Part shown: piece by piece, positions 17,233 to 25,619 of the stretch
Numbering within the stretch: the first letter of the stretch is position 1
Layout: every line of letters begins with the position of its first letter
NCBI RefSeq assembly: GCF_000801315.1
Contig: NZ_CP010054.1
Coordinates: forward strand, 1,860,001-1,924,000
DNA length: 64,000 bases
From: Hymenobacter sp. DG25B
GTDB lineage: Bacteria > Bacteroidota > Bacteroidia > Cytophagales > Hymenobacteraceae
Direction of reading: 5' to 3'
The notes under the pieces: generated by a model
Database searches by the model: none
The model's input: only the letters and a program-made list of their open reading frames with translations
Told to the model about the DNA's origin: nothing
Program-made: the position numbers and the translations under genes

Positions 17233-18006
17233 TTACTTAAACGGTACCACAGCGTCACTTTCCTTTACCATGCTACCGGCGTTCAGGTCTTTCACCACGT
17301 TGGCCTTCAGCTTCAGCTTGGTATCGCCGTTCAGGTCGTTGGAGTTCAGGGTGACTTCGTCCAGCATGGCACCCAGCTTGCGCTGGCTGTAAATCAGCTC
17401 CAGCACGGCACTTTGGCCGGGCTTAATAGGAGCGGGCGTGCTTTTCAAACCCACGCAGTTGCAGCTGCTGACCACCGCTCCCAGCACCAGGTCCGATTTG
17501 CCGGTGTTGCGTACCGTGAAGCGCGCTATAGGCTGCTGACCGGCTTCCATCTTGCCAAAATCATGCACGGTGCGGTCCAGCACCAGGTGCGGCGACTGGG
17601 CCAGCTGGGCCGGCGTCAGGGCCTTTTTCATTTCATCCTTGGCCAGCACGGTGCCCTGAATAGTGAGGGTTTTGCTGGGCGTGGCCGCATTGCTGGTGAT
17701 GGTAACGGTTTTGTTGAACACGCCCAGATGGCCGGTGCTGTTGTACACGGCCTTCACCATGCCGCTTTTGCCGGGCAGCACGGGCGTTTTGGTCCAGTCC
17801 GGGGTGGTGCAGCCGCAGCTGGCCCGCACATCATTAATCACAATGGGTTGATTGCCCGTGTTTTTAAACCGAAACTCGTGGACGGCCTGAGTGCCTTCGG
17901 CAATTTTACTGAAGTCGTGCAGGTCTTTATCAAAGGTGATAACACCCTGGGCGCGGGCGCCCAACGTCAGCAACAGGGCAAACAAGAGCGTGCAAAGATG
18001 TTTCAT
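17233..18006 (-). CDS. Secreted protein with two DUF1573 domains
   Basis: 257 aa from the ATG at 18006, which gives a signal peptide (MKHLCTLLFALLLTLGARA, cut before QG). Two DUF1573 (ASH-like immunoglobulin) repeats follow: the first around residues 24-120 (LHDFSKIAEGTQAVHEFRFKNTG, ASCGCTTPDW) and the second around 140-240 (VHDFGKMEAGQQPIARFTVRNTG, SSCNCVGLKSTPAPIKPGQS). Both contain the C-x-C pair characteristic of the family. These proteins are frequent in the Bacteroidota envelope; function is unknown. A longer upstream reading frame starting at 18249 is open but overlaps the divergent E1 promoter and does not look coding. Confidence 0.87.
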   Translation of the reverse strand: MKHLCTLLFALLLTLGARAQGVITFDKDLHDFSKIAEGTQAVHEFRFKNTGNQPIVINDVRASCGCTTPDWTKTPVLPGKSGMVKAVYNSTGHLGVFNKTVTITSNAATPSKTLTIQGTVLAKDEMKKALTPAQLAQSPHLVLDRTVHDFGKMEAGQQPIARFTVRNTGKSDLVLGAVVSSCNCVGLKSTPAPIKPGQSAVLELIYSQRKLGAMLDEVTLNSNDLNGDTKLKLKANVVKDLNAGSMVKESDAVVPFK

Positions 18007-18170
18007 GGCAATACCCACCCCAGAGGCTGGCTTTAGAAAAGGTAAACAGATAGAGTAGCTGGCCGGCACACCCGGCGCGCCCCCCAATGAAAGGGGCCGC
18101 CCCGCAGCGCTTCCCTTCAAAGATAGCCAAAAACACTGTGCGCCCGTACAGGGCTGAAAAAGACCCACGG

Positions 18171-18200
18171 TTGATGGTCGCGCCCAAATCCGTACTTTTG
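18171..18200 (+). promoter_or_regulatory. Promoter of the fused E1 dehydrogenase gene
   Basis: TTG at 18171-18173, a 19-bp spacer, and TACTTTTG at 18193-18200: a full match to the Bacteroidota housekeeping promoter. The predicted start near 18206 leaves a leader of about 70 nt before the ATG at 18278. Confidence 0.8.
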
Positions 18201-18277
18201 ACCCGCCGACCGGAGTAACCGCGGCCGCCGCGGCGCGTTTTTGCCGCACTCATTCTTTCCCCGCCCACCCGACCCGT

Positions 18278-20695
18278 ATGCCCACCCCTGCATCCGCCGA
18301 AATCACCGCTGCCGCTACGCTCAGCAAAGAAGACCTGCTCCGCGACTATCGTTTGGGCTGGGAAAGCCGCCACGCCTCGCTGGCGGGCCGCAAGGAAGTA
18401 TTCATGGGCAAAGCCAAATTTGGCATCTTCGGTGATGGCAAAGAGCTGCCCCAACTGGCCATGGCCCGCGCCTTCCAGAACGGCGACTTCCGCAGCGGCT
18501 ACTACCGCGACCAGACCTTCATGCTCTCCATTGGCGAGCTCACGCTGCAGCAGTACTTCGCCCAGCTCTATGCCCACCCCGACGTAGAAGCTGAGCCAGC
18601 CACCGGCGGCCGCGCCATGAACGGCCACTTTGCTACCCGCCTGCTGGACGAGGACGGTAACTTCAAGCCCCAGACCAACACCAAGAATTCTTCCGCCGAT
18701 ATTTCGCCCACTGCCGGCCAGATGCCGCGCCTGGTGGGCCTGGCTTACGCCAGCAAGCTCTACCGCCAGAACCCCGAGCTGCACGACCGCACCGATTTTT
18801 CCATCAACGGCAATGAGGTAGCCTTCGGCACCATCGGCAACGCCAGCACCTCCGAGGGCATGTTCTTCGAGGCCCTGAATGCCGCCGGCGTGCTCCAGAT
18901 TCCCATGCTGATGAGCGTGTGGGACGACCACTACGGCATTTCAGTGCCCGCCGAGTACCAGACCACCAAGCAGAACATCAGCGAAATTCTGATGGGCCTG
19001 CAGCGTGAGGGCGAAGGCCAGCAGGGCTTCGAAATTTTTGTGGTGAAGGGCTGGGACTATCCGGCCCTGGTAGATACCTACCAGCGCGCCGCCGAGCTGT
19101 GCCGCACCCAGCACGTGCCCGTGCTCATTCACGTAACCGAAGTAACCCAGCCCCAGGGCCACAGCACCAGTGGCTCGCACGAGCGCTACAAGAGCAAAGA
19201 CCGCCTCAGCTGGGAAGAAGCCCACGACTGCATGCTCAAAATGCGCGAGTGGATGCTCTCTGAAGGCCACGCCACGGAAGAGGAGCTCACGCAGATTGAA
19301 AATGAGAGCCGGGACGTAGTAAAGCAGGCCCGTGTAGCGGCCTGGGACGCTTTCTTCACGCCCATCAAGCAGGAGCGCGACGAAACCGTGGCCCTGCTGA
19401 ATAAGCTGGTAGCTGAAACCGGCACCGAAAACAGCCTGCACGAACTGGTAGAGCACCTGGAGCACAACACCACGCCCATCCGCGCTGATCTGGTGCGCAC
19501 CGTGCGCCGCGCTTTGCGCCAGGTGCGCAGCCAGCGCAGCGGCGCCCGCCGCGACCTGCAGAACTGGCTGGAGCAGGCCCTGGCCGAAAACGCCGACCGG
19601 TACAACTCCTACCTGTACAGCCAGAGCGAGCAGGCCGTGGGCAACATCGAGGTTGTCCCCGCTGAGTTTGCTGCCGATGCTCCGATTGTTGACGGCCGCG
19701 AGGTGCTGCAGGCCTGCTTTGATGCCAACTTCCGCCGCGACCCTACCATCTTCGCCATTGGGGAGGACGTGGGTAAAATTGGTGACGTAAACCAGGCGTT
19801 TGCGGGCTTGCAGGACAAGTTTGGCGAGCTGCGCGTAACGGATACCGGCATTCGGGAGTGCACCATTGTGGGGCAGGGCATCGGCGCCGCGTTGCGCGGC
19901 CTTCGTCCCATCACCGAAATCCAGTATCTGGACTACCTGCTGTACGCCATTCAGATTCTCTCTGATGATGTGGCCTGCCTGCAGTACCGCACCAAAGGCG
20001 GCCAGAAAGCCCCCCTCATTGTGCGCACCCGCGGCCACCGGCTGGAGGGCATCTGGCACTCCGGCTCACCCATTCAAATGATTCTGGGCTCCATCCGCGG
20101 CATGCACCTGTGCGTACCGCGCGACATGACGCAGGCGGCTGGTTTCTACAACACGCTGCTGCGCTCCGATGAGCCGGCCATTGTGATTGAGTGTCTGAAC
20201 GGCTACCGCCTGAAAGAGCGTATTCCGCAGAACGTAGGCGAGTTCACCGTGCCCCTGGGCATGCCCGAAACCCTGCGCCCGGGTACGGATGTAACGGTGG
20301 TTACCTACGGCTCTATGTGCCGCATCGTGATGGATGCTGCCAAGCAGCTGGCCGAGGTGGGTATCTCCATTGAAGTTATTGATGTGCAGACCCTGCTGCC
20401 CTTCGATCTGGAGCACGTGATTACCGACAGCATCCGGAAAACCAACCGTGTGCTCTTCGCCGATGAAGATGTGCCTGGCGGCGCTACGGCCTACATGCTG
20501 CAGCAGGTTTTGGACGAGCAGGATGCCTATCAGTACCTCGACTCTGCTCCGCGCTGCCTGGCCGCCCAGCCCCACCGCCCGCCCTACGGCTCCGATGGCG
20601 ACTACTTCAGCAAGCCCAACGCAGAAGATGTTTTCGATGTGGTGTATGAGCTGATGCACGAAGCTGACCCCAAGCAGTTTCCGGCCATCTACTAA
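18278..20695 (+). CDS. 2-oxo acid dehydrogenase E1, fused alpha and beta subunits
   Basis: 805 aa, a natural fusion common in Bacteroidota. The N-terminal half is an E1 alpha subunit: FRSGYYRDQTFMLSIGELT, SPTAGQMPRLVGLAYASKL, and the thiamine diphosphate region FGTIGNASTSEGMFFEALNAA. The C-terminal half (from about residue 475) is E1 beta: REVLQACFDANFRRDPTIFAIGEDVG, RVTDTGIRECTIVGQGIGAAL, TRGHRLEGIWHSGSPIQ, and VTVVTYGSMCRIVMDAA. E1 decarboxylates a 2-oxo acid using thiamine diphosphate and passes the acyl group to the E2 lipoyl domain. Similarity in style is closest to branched-chain 2-oxo acid or pyruvate dehydrogenases; which one is unclear. E2 and E3 genes are not in the window. Confidence 0.92.
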   Translation: MPTPASAEITAAATLSKEDLLRDYRLGWESRHASLAGRKEVFMGKAKFGIFGDGKELPQLAMARAFQNGDFRSGYYRDQTFMLSIGELTLQQYFAQLYAHPDVEAEPATGGRAMNGHFATRLLDEDGNFKPQTNTKNSSADISPTAGQMPRLVGLAYASKLYRQNPELHDRTDFSINGNEVAFGTIGNASTSEGMFFEALNAAGVLQIPMLMSVWDDHYGISVPAEYQTTKQNISEILMGLQREGEGQQGFEIFVVKGWDYPALVDTYQRAAELCRTQHVPVLIHVTEVTQPQGHSTSGSHERYKSKDRLSWEEAHDCMLKMREWMLSEGHATEEELTQIENESRDVVKQARVAAWDAFFTPIKQERDETVALLNKLVAETGTENSLHELVEHLEHNTTPIRADLVRTVRRALRQVRSQRSGARRDLQNWLEQALAENADRYNSYLYSQSEQAVGNIEVVPAEFAADAPIVDGREVLQACFDANFRRDPTIFAIGEDVGKIGDVNQAFAGLQDKFGELRVTDTGIRECTIVGQGIGAALRGLRPITEIQYLDYLLYAIQILSDDVACLQYRTKGGQKAPLIVRTRGHRLEGIWHSGSPIQMILGSIRGMHLCVPRDMTQAAGFYNTLLRSDEPAIVIECLNGYRLKERIPQNVGEFTVPLGMPETLRPGTDVTVVTYGSMCRIVMDAAKQLAEVGISIEVIDVQTLLPFDLEHVITDSIRKTNRVLFADEDVPGGATAYMLQQVLDEQDAYQYLDSAPRCLAAQPHRPPYGSDGDYFSKPNAEDVFDVVYELMHEADPKQFPAIY

Positions 20696-20701
20696 GCCAC
20701 C

Positions 20702-20750
20702 AAATCAAACGCCCACCCTTTCGAGAATCGGAAGGGTGGGCGTTTGATTT
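20702..20750. terminator. Bidirectional terminator between E1 gene and lipoprotein gene
   Basis: A long perfect stem (AAATCAAACGCCCACCCTT and its complement) with an 11-base loop, flanked by A-rich and T-rich ends on both strands. It ends both convergent genes. Confidence 0.85.
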
Positions 20751-20769
20751 TGACGAAATGGATGGCTCC

Positions 20770-21333
20770 TTAGGGAATGATGATGGAGGAAGTAGTTACG
20801 GTGTTGCTCTCGTGCAGGGCCCGGTCTACAATGGTGACTCTAAACCGGACTTCGGAACCCGATGGAAAGGACCCCACGAAGAAGGTCTGCCCAAAGTTCA
20901 GGTCGCCTTTAATGGGCTCAGACCGGTCGGTAGTGGTCAGGCGCGGAAAGCGGCTGTCGTAGGGAAACGCAAAATCAACCGGCCGGAATTCCCCGTCTTC
21001 TCCCTTCAGTAGGGGCTGAAAGAAATAGTTGTTGTAAAAGCGGTTTGGCGTTCGGTTGGGGTCCGTCGAGTTTGGGTTGTACTGATTATGGGGCGGGAGG
21101 GTGTCAGTGGGGCCCAGGCCCAGGTCGCCGTCCCCGTCTTTGAAAGAAACCGTTACCGTCACGGAATCATAAACGCCCGTTACCGGGGATTTGCGCTCCA
21201 GCTTGATAGCCTTAAACTCGATGCTGGGCGTATCCGGATAATCAGGCGGCGTGATGCAGGCATTCAGTAGCAGACCGCTACCGAAAATCAGCGCTGCATA
21301 TTTAAAAAAACGAAAGGTAGCAGTGGTGGCCAT
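20770..21333 (-). CDS. Lipoprotein of unknown function
   Basis: 187 aa from the ATG at 21333. The N-terminus is a lipoprotein signal (FFKYAALIFGSGLLLNAC, lipobox Cys near residue 24). The mature part begins with ITPPDYPDTPSIEF and has VTVTVSFKDGDGDLGLG near residue 60, then an Asn/Pro-rich stretch and a beta-rich C-terminus ending RALHESNTVTTSSIIIP. Calcium-like DGDGDLG loops followed by beta strands recur in Bacteroidota cell-surface lipoproteins of unknown function. The upstream in-frame ATG at 21381 would only add an arginine-rich stretch. It converges on the E1 gene through a shared terminator. Confidence 0.85.
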   Translation of the reverse strand: MATTATFRFFKYAALIFGSGLLLNACITPPDYPDTPSIEFKAIKLERKSPVTGVYDSVTVTVSFKDGDGDLGLGPTDTLPPHNQYNPNSTDPNRTPNRFYNNYFFQPLLKGEDGEFRPVDFAFPYDSRFPRLTTTDRSEPIKGDLNFGQTFFVGSFPSGSEVRFRVTIVDRALHESNTVTTSSIIIP

Positions 21334-21429
21334 ACGAATAGAAATACCTCTTAATAGGCGGGAAAAGGTACGGATTCTCAACGAAGCACCCCGTACTTTG
21401 TTGCTTTCCCAAAACCCAGTTGTACGCTA

Positions 21430-22431
21430 ATGAGTTTCCGCCAGCAGCATCTCCAGGCGTTGGACAGTTTAACCCCAGCTTCTTTTGAAGCGGCTGCGCT
21501 GGCGCTTTTTCGGCACCAGGCCGCGCAGTGCCTACCCTACAGGGAATACCTGACGCAGTTGGGCCGGAAAGCAGACCGGATAGAGCGCCTGACGGACATT
21601 CCGTTTCTGCCCATTGAGTTCTTCAAAACGCACGAGGTGCGTACGCTGCCGCTGGAGTGGGAGCCCCAGGAATTATATCTGAGCAGCGGCACTACGCTGC
21701 AGCAGCGCAGCCGGCATTTTGTACGCGAGCCGCAGCTGTACCGGCGCAATGCCGCGCGCATTTTTGAGCAATACTACGGCCCGCTCACGGACTGGATTTT
21801 CCTGGCTTTGCTGCCTTCCTATCTGGAGCAGGGGCACTCCTCGTTGGTAGCCATGGTAGAGCATTTTGCGGCCGCTTCCGGGCAGGAGCAACCGGCTTTT
21901 TTCCTGCGCAACCACGCCGCGCTTCTGCAAGCAATAAGTAAAGCCAGGCAAGTGCCCGGTCGCCGCATTATGCTCATTGGAGTATCGTATGCGCTGCTGG
22001 ATCTGGTAGCGGAATATGGTGCCGCGCCGGCTCTGCAAAACCTCACGGTGCTGGAAACGGGCGGTATGAAAGGGCGCCGGCGCGAAATGATTCGGGAAGA
22101 GCTGCACGCGGAGCTGCAGCAGGCCTTTGGCCCGGCCGGTATTCATTCCGAGTACGGCATGACGGAGCTGCTCTCCCAGGCGTACAGCCTCGGCGACGGC
22201 CGCTTCCACGCGCCTACCCAGCTGCGCATCCTCCTCCGCGACCCATCCGACCCTTTCGCCCTGAGTGAAACCCGCCCCGATGGCGCCATCAACGTAATAG
22301 ACCTGGCCAACGTGGACAGCTGCGCCTTCATCGAAACCAAAGACCTGGCCCGTATGCACCCCGATGGTTCTTTTGAAGTGCTGGGGAGAATGGATAATTC
22401 AGATATTCGGGGCTGCAACCAGCTGGCATAA
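21430..22431 (+). CDS. LuxE/PaaK-family acyl-protein synthetase-like protein
   Basis: 333 aa, typical of the LuxE-like domain proteins in Bacteroidota. Motifs: FLPIEFFKTHEVRTLPLEW (residues about 57-76), YLSSGTTLQQRSRHF (the adenylate-forming phosphate-binding loop), LPSYLEQGHSSLVAMVEHF, LETGGMKGRRREMIREEL, IHSEYGMTELLSQAYS and the closing FEVLGRMDNSDIRGCNQL. LuxE activates fatty acids as acyl-AMP; relatives here probably activate a carboxylic acid whose identity is unknown. It is followed 42 bp later by a membrane glycosyltransferase gene on the same strand, so an envelope-modification role is possible but unproven. Confidence 0.88.
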   Translation: MSFRQQHLQALDSLTPASFEAAALALFRHQAAQCLPYREYLTQLGRKADRIERLTDIPFLPIEFFKTHEVRTLPLEWEPQELYLSSGTTLQQRSRHFVREPQLYRRNAARIFEQYYGPLTDWIFLALLPSYLEQGHSSLVAMVEHFAAASGQEQPAFFLRNHAALLQAISKARQVPGRRIMLIGVSYALLDLVAEYGAAPALQNLTVLETGGMKGRRREMIREELHAELQQAFGPAGIHSEYGMTELLSQAYSLGDGRFHAPTQLRILLRDPSDPFALSETRPDGAINVIDLANVDSCAFIETKDLARMHPDGSFEVLGRMDNSDIRGCNQLA

Positions 22432-22473
22432 CGCCACGCCTGCTTTCCTCTCGCTTCGCCACCGCCTCATTTT

Positions 22474-24084
22474 ATGCCCGCAGAATTTCGGACTGACACC
22501 TGGCGGCCCTGGGTAGTAGGTGGCTTTTTTGGGATGCTGGTGCTGCTGGGCCTGCTGGTGCATAACGACTACGGCGTTTCTACCGATGAGCCGGCGCACC
22601 ATATGCACGGCATGGTAAACGTGAAGTACATAGCCGACATGGTGGCACCCGAGCTAGCCCGTCGTCAGCCCCAATATGCCCGCATTCCGCCCCTGCCTGG
22701 CTACTTTGATAATGGCCACGGCGTGCTGTTTGAAATACCGGTGAGTTTGCTCAGCCCGCTACTGGCCCACGGCGATTCTGCCGTGTACTATCGTATTCGC
22801 CACTTGCTGATCTTTCTGGTTTTTGTGGCGGGGGTGTGGGCGCTCTACCGGCTGGCTGCGCTGCGCTTCCGCAGCTGGCGGTGGGGGCTGGTGGCAGCCA
22901 GTGCCCTGGTACTCTCCCCGAGGCTGTTTGCAGAGGCCTTCTACAACGCACAGGATGGCGTGTTTATGGCCTTATTTGCGGTGGCCATGTACACCATGGC
23001 CCGACTCACGCAGCGGCCCACCACCGGGCGGGTGCTACTCCACAGTGTGGCCTGCGCCGTGGCCATCGATGTCCGTATTCTGGGTGTGATGTTGGTAGCT
23101 TTCACGCTGGGGTGGCTGAGTTGGCAGTTGGTTTTTCCGGCAGAACATGGGCCAAAGCGCCGGCAGATGCTCCTATATACAGGCCTATACCTGGCCACTA
23201 CGGCCGTATTGGTGGTAGCGGGCTGGCCGTTTCTGTGGGAAAACCCAGCCGGCAACTTCCTGTATGCCTTCCAACGGCTGAGTAGCTACCCCTGGGAAGG
23301 GCGCAATTTTTACCTGGGCGTGCTGCGCCCCGGCAGTGCCACGCCCTGGCACTATGCCCCTGTCTTGATAGCCATTACCACTCCCTGGCCTTATCTAGCA
23401 GCCGCACTGGGTGCGTGGGTTATCTGGCTTAAAAACCTGCTGCGCACGCCTCGGCAATTGGGCAGCTGGGCAGGGCAGTTTGATGCCGTGGTGGTGGCCT
23501 GGCTGCTGGGGCCGCTGCTGATGGTTATAGCGCTTCACTCCGCGCTCTACAACGGCTGGCGACACTTATACTTTGTTTACCCGGCGCTGCTTCTGTTGGG
23601 CGTAGGTGGGGTGCGTGCCGTAATAAACTGGGCCCGGCAGCGCGCGGAAAGACGCTGGGCGCAATATGTGGTAGCAGGTAGCTTGCTGGCCGGCATGCTG
23701 CAAACAGCCTACCGCATGGTGCGGGACCATCCGCAACAGCAGGTCTATTTTAGCCTGATTCCGCCCGCCGTAGTGGCCCGGCAGTTCGACCGTGACTATT
23801 GGGGGCTTTCGTATCGGGCGGGGCTGGAATGGCTGCTGGCCGCTGATTCCTCGGCCCGTATCCGGATAGGCTCCCCGCGCAGCGACCTGCTTTATAATAA
23901 CACCCTGATTTTGCCGCTGGCCCAACGCCAACGACTGCAATTTGTGAGCCCGCCCTATACGGCCGGTACCTACGTGTTTACCAACTACGCCCGCTACGGC
24001 CTGCAGGCCAGCGACACACTCGGCCGCAAGGTATATGACCTGTGGGTACATGACCTACCCACGCTGGGCATTTTTCGGCGTTGA
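22474..24084 (+). CDS. Membrane glycosyltransferase-like protein (GT39/ArnT type)
   Basis: 536 aa with about ten membrane helices. After the first helix comes NDYGVSTDEPAHHMHG, matching the first-loop Asp/Glu motif of GT-C glycosyltransferases (PMT, ArnT and dolichyl-phosphate-mannose-like families). AEAFYNAQDGVFMALFAVAMYTMA and GWPFLWENPAGNFLYAFQ are also typical of this group. A soluble C-terminal region of about 100 residues follows the last helix. It likely transfers a sugar from a polyprenyl-linked donor on the outer side of the inner membrane. It is downstream of a LuxE-like gene and closed by a strong terminator. Donor and acceptor cannot be deduced. Confidence 0.8.
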   Translation: MPAEFRTDTWRPWVVGGFFGMLVLLGLLVHNDYGVSTDEPAHHMHGMVNVKYIADMVAPELARRQPQYARIPPLPGYFDNGHGVLFEIPVSLLSPLLAHGDSAVYYRIRHLLIFLVFVAGVWALYRLAALRFRSWRWGLVAASALVLSPRLFAEAFYNAQDGVFMALFAVAMYTMARLTQRPTTGRVLLHSVACAVAIDVRILGVMLVAFTLGWLSWQLVFPAEHGPKRRQMLLYTGLYLATTAVLVVAGWPFLWENPAGNFLYAFQRLSSYPWEGRNFYLGVLRPGSATPWHYAPVLIAITTPWPYLAAALGAWVIWLKNLLRTPRQLGSWAGQFDAVVVAWLLGPLLMVIALHSALYNGWRHLYFVYPALLLLGVGGVRAVINWARQRAERRWAQYVVAGSLLAGMLQTAYRMVRDHPQQQVYFSLIPPAVVARQFDRDYWGLSYRAGLEWLLAADSSARIRIGSPRSDLLYNNTLILPLAQRQRLQFVSPPYTAGTYVFTNYARYGLQASDTLGRKVYDLWVHDLPTLGIFRR

Positions 24085-24105
24085 TTGGCGTGACCTGGTT
24101 CCAAA

Positions 24106-24137
24106 AAAAAGCCTGACCAAATCCGGTCAGGCTTTTT
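24106..24137. terminator. Bidirectional terminator
   Basis: An eight-base GC-rich stem GCCTGACC/GGTCAGGC with flanking A and T runs on each side sits between the convergent glycosyltransferase and protease genes. Confidence 0.85.
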
Positions 24138-24181
24138 CCTTCTTCTGAGCGCCGCAGAAATTCTTCCCGCGCACCTTTTAA

Positions 24182-25408
24182 CTACAAGTGGGCAATCGGG
24201 TCGGGCTTGCCGTCGGGGTCCGACTTCACGTAGCCGCTGCGGGTAAAGCTCTTGCCACGCATCAGCAGCACCCCGGCCATGTGCGGGGTAGCCATAGAGG
24301 TACCGCTCATGGTAGCGTACTGGCCGCCTTTATAAGTAGAGGTGATACTTACGCCGGGCATGCAATAGTCTACCGGTGGGTTGCCGAAGCAGGAGAAAGA
24401 AGCCCAGGTATCGAGGTTGTTCATGGCCGAGATGGTGAACACATTGGCGTTATTCACGCGGGCCGGGGAGTGCAGCGTGGCGCTCTTGGCATCATTGCCG
24501 GCAGCTACGGCGAATAGAATGCCTTTGTTGGCAGCGCGGGTCACCGCATCGTCCAGGGCCTGGGAGGTGCCGCCACCCAGGCTCATGTTGGCCACGTTAC
24601 CAGCCTTTGCATTAGCGGCAACATAATCAATACCGGCAATGACGCCGGAAGAGGTGCCGCTGCCATCGGCAGCCAGCACTTTCACGGCTACTAAGGTAGC
24701 TCCGGCAGCCACGCCTACTACGCCTACCAGGTTGTTTTTGGCAGCAATAGTACCGGCTACGTGCGTGCCGTGGCCGTTGCCATCATTTGCGGTGGTTGCA
24801 TCCGTGCCGGAGGTGATGAAAGTGCGGCTGCGGGTTTTGTCTACTGTCAGGTCGGGGTGAGTCAGGTCGATGCCGGTGTCGATAATCCAGGCGACTTTGC
24901 CCACGCCGCTGCCGTAGCCCACGCGCTTGATGCCGTAGGGGACGGTTTGCGTGGAGGTAGTGGTGGTAGTGCCGGTGGTTTGTTCAATGGTAATAACCTG
25001 GTCGGCTTCCACGTACGCCACGCTGGCATCCTGCGCCAACTGGGCGGCCTCGTCGGCCGTTAGCTCAGCGGAAAAGCCTTTCAGGGCATGGCCGTAGGCG
25101 CGCTCAACTTTCTCCGGGCGCAGGCCGCGCTGTTTCAGCAGACCCTGGGCCACTCCTTTCACTTTCTTGATTTTTTCCTCGTAGGCTTCACTGCCCAGCG
25201 TTACGCTGCCTTCTTTCAGCACCACAATGTAGCGGCCGGGAATTACCTGACCAACGGCTTTGGCATCGGCCGCGGCGCTAACTGCACCGCTAATGCCCGG
25301 CTCGGCGGGCGCTATGGTGTCTTTGGCGCAGCCGGCCAGCATTGCTATACTCAGCGTGGCGGCGCTTACTACGGTTCCTACCCGGAAATTCAGCAAGGAT
25401 TTTGACAT
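24182..25408 (-). CDS. Subtilisin-family serine protease lipoprotein
   Basis: 408 aa from the ATG at 25408 (MSKSLLNFRVG). The signal ends in a lipobox, ATLSIAMLAGC, so it should be anchored in the envelope. An I9-type propeptide follows (GRYIVVLKEGSVTLG to VAYVEADQVI, residues about 53-135). The S8 catalytic domain has Asp in VAWIIDTGIDLTHPDL, His in NDGNGHGTHVAGTIAAK and Ser in SGTSMATPHMAGVLLM, with the oxyanion Asn in FAVAAGNDA. The frame is open further upstream, but that region contains the shared terminator and lacks a signal. It probably degrades extracellular protein after removing its own propeptide. No T9SS tail is present. Confidence 0.92.
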   Translation of the reverse strand: MSKSLLNFRVGTVVSAATLSIAMLAGCAKDTIAPAEPGISGAVSAAADAKAVGQVIPGRYIVVLKEGSVTLGSEAYEEKIKKVKGVAQGLLKQRGLRPEKVERAYGHALKGFSAELTADEAAQLAQDASVAYVEADQVITIEQTTGTTTTTSTQTVPYGIKRVGYGSGVGKVAWIIDTGIDLTHPDLTVDKTRSRTFITSGTDATTANDGNGHGTHVAGTIAAKNNLVGVVGVAAGATLVAVKVLAADGSGTSSGVIAGIDYVAANAKAGNVANMSLGGGTSQALDDAVTRAANKGILFAVAAGNDAKSATLHSPARVNNANVFTISAMNNLDTWASFSCFGNPPVDYCMPGVSITSTYKGGQYATMSGTSMATPHMAGVLLMRGKSFTRSGYVKSDPDGKPDPIAHL

Positions 25409-25558
25409 GAAAGGGAATTGGAATGATAGAAAAACACTAATGGGGGGCTGAATCGACTGATTTCTGCCCTTAGGGGCTTGAAAAGGTGCAATTCGCTGAT
25501 TTATTTTCCTCAGACAGTAACCTAATCCCAATGGTTCCGTAGCGCTTCCCTTAAAATG

Positions 25559-25593
25559 AAAAAAGCCCCTGCCAGTGAATGGCAAGGGCTTTG
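25559..25593. terminator. Terminator after the NtrC-type regulator gene
   Basis: Stem AAAGCCCCTGCCA/TGGCAAGGGCTTT with a five-base loop and an A/T-rich flank, located 27 bp past the regulator stop codon and upstream of the protease start. Confidence 0.8.
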
Positions 25594-25619
25594 ATAATTA
25601 AAGGATAAGCTTAGTAGGT

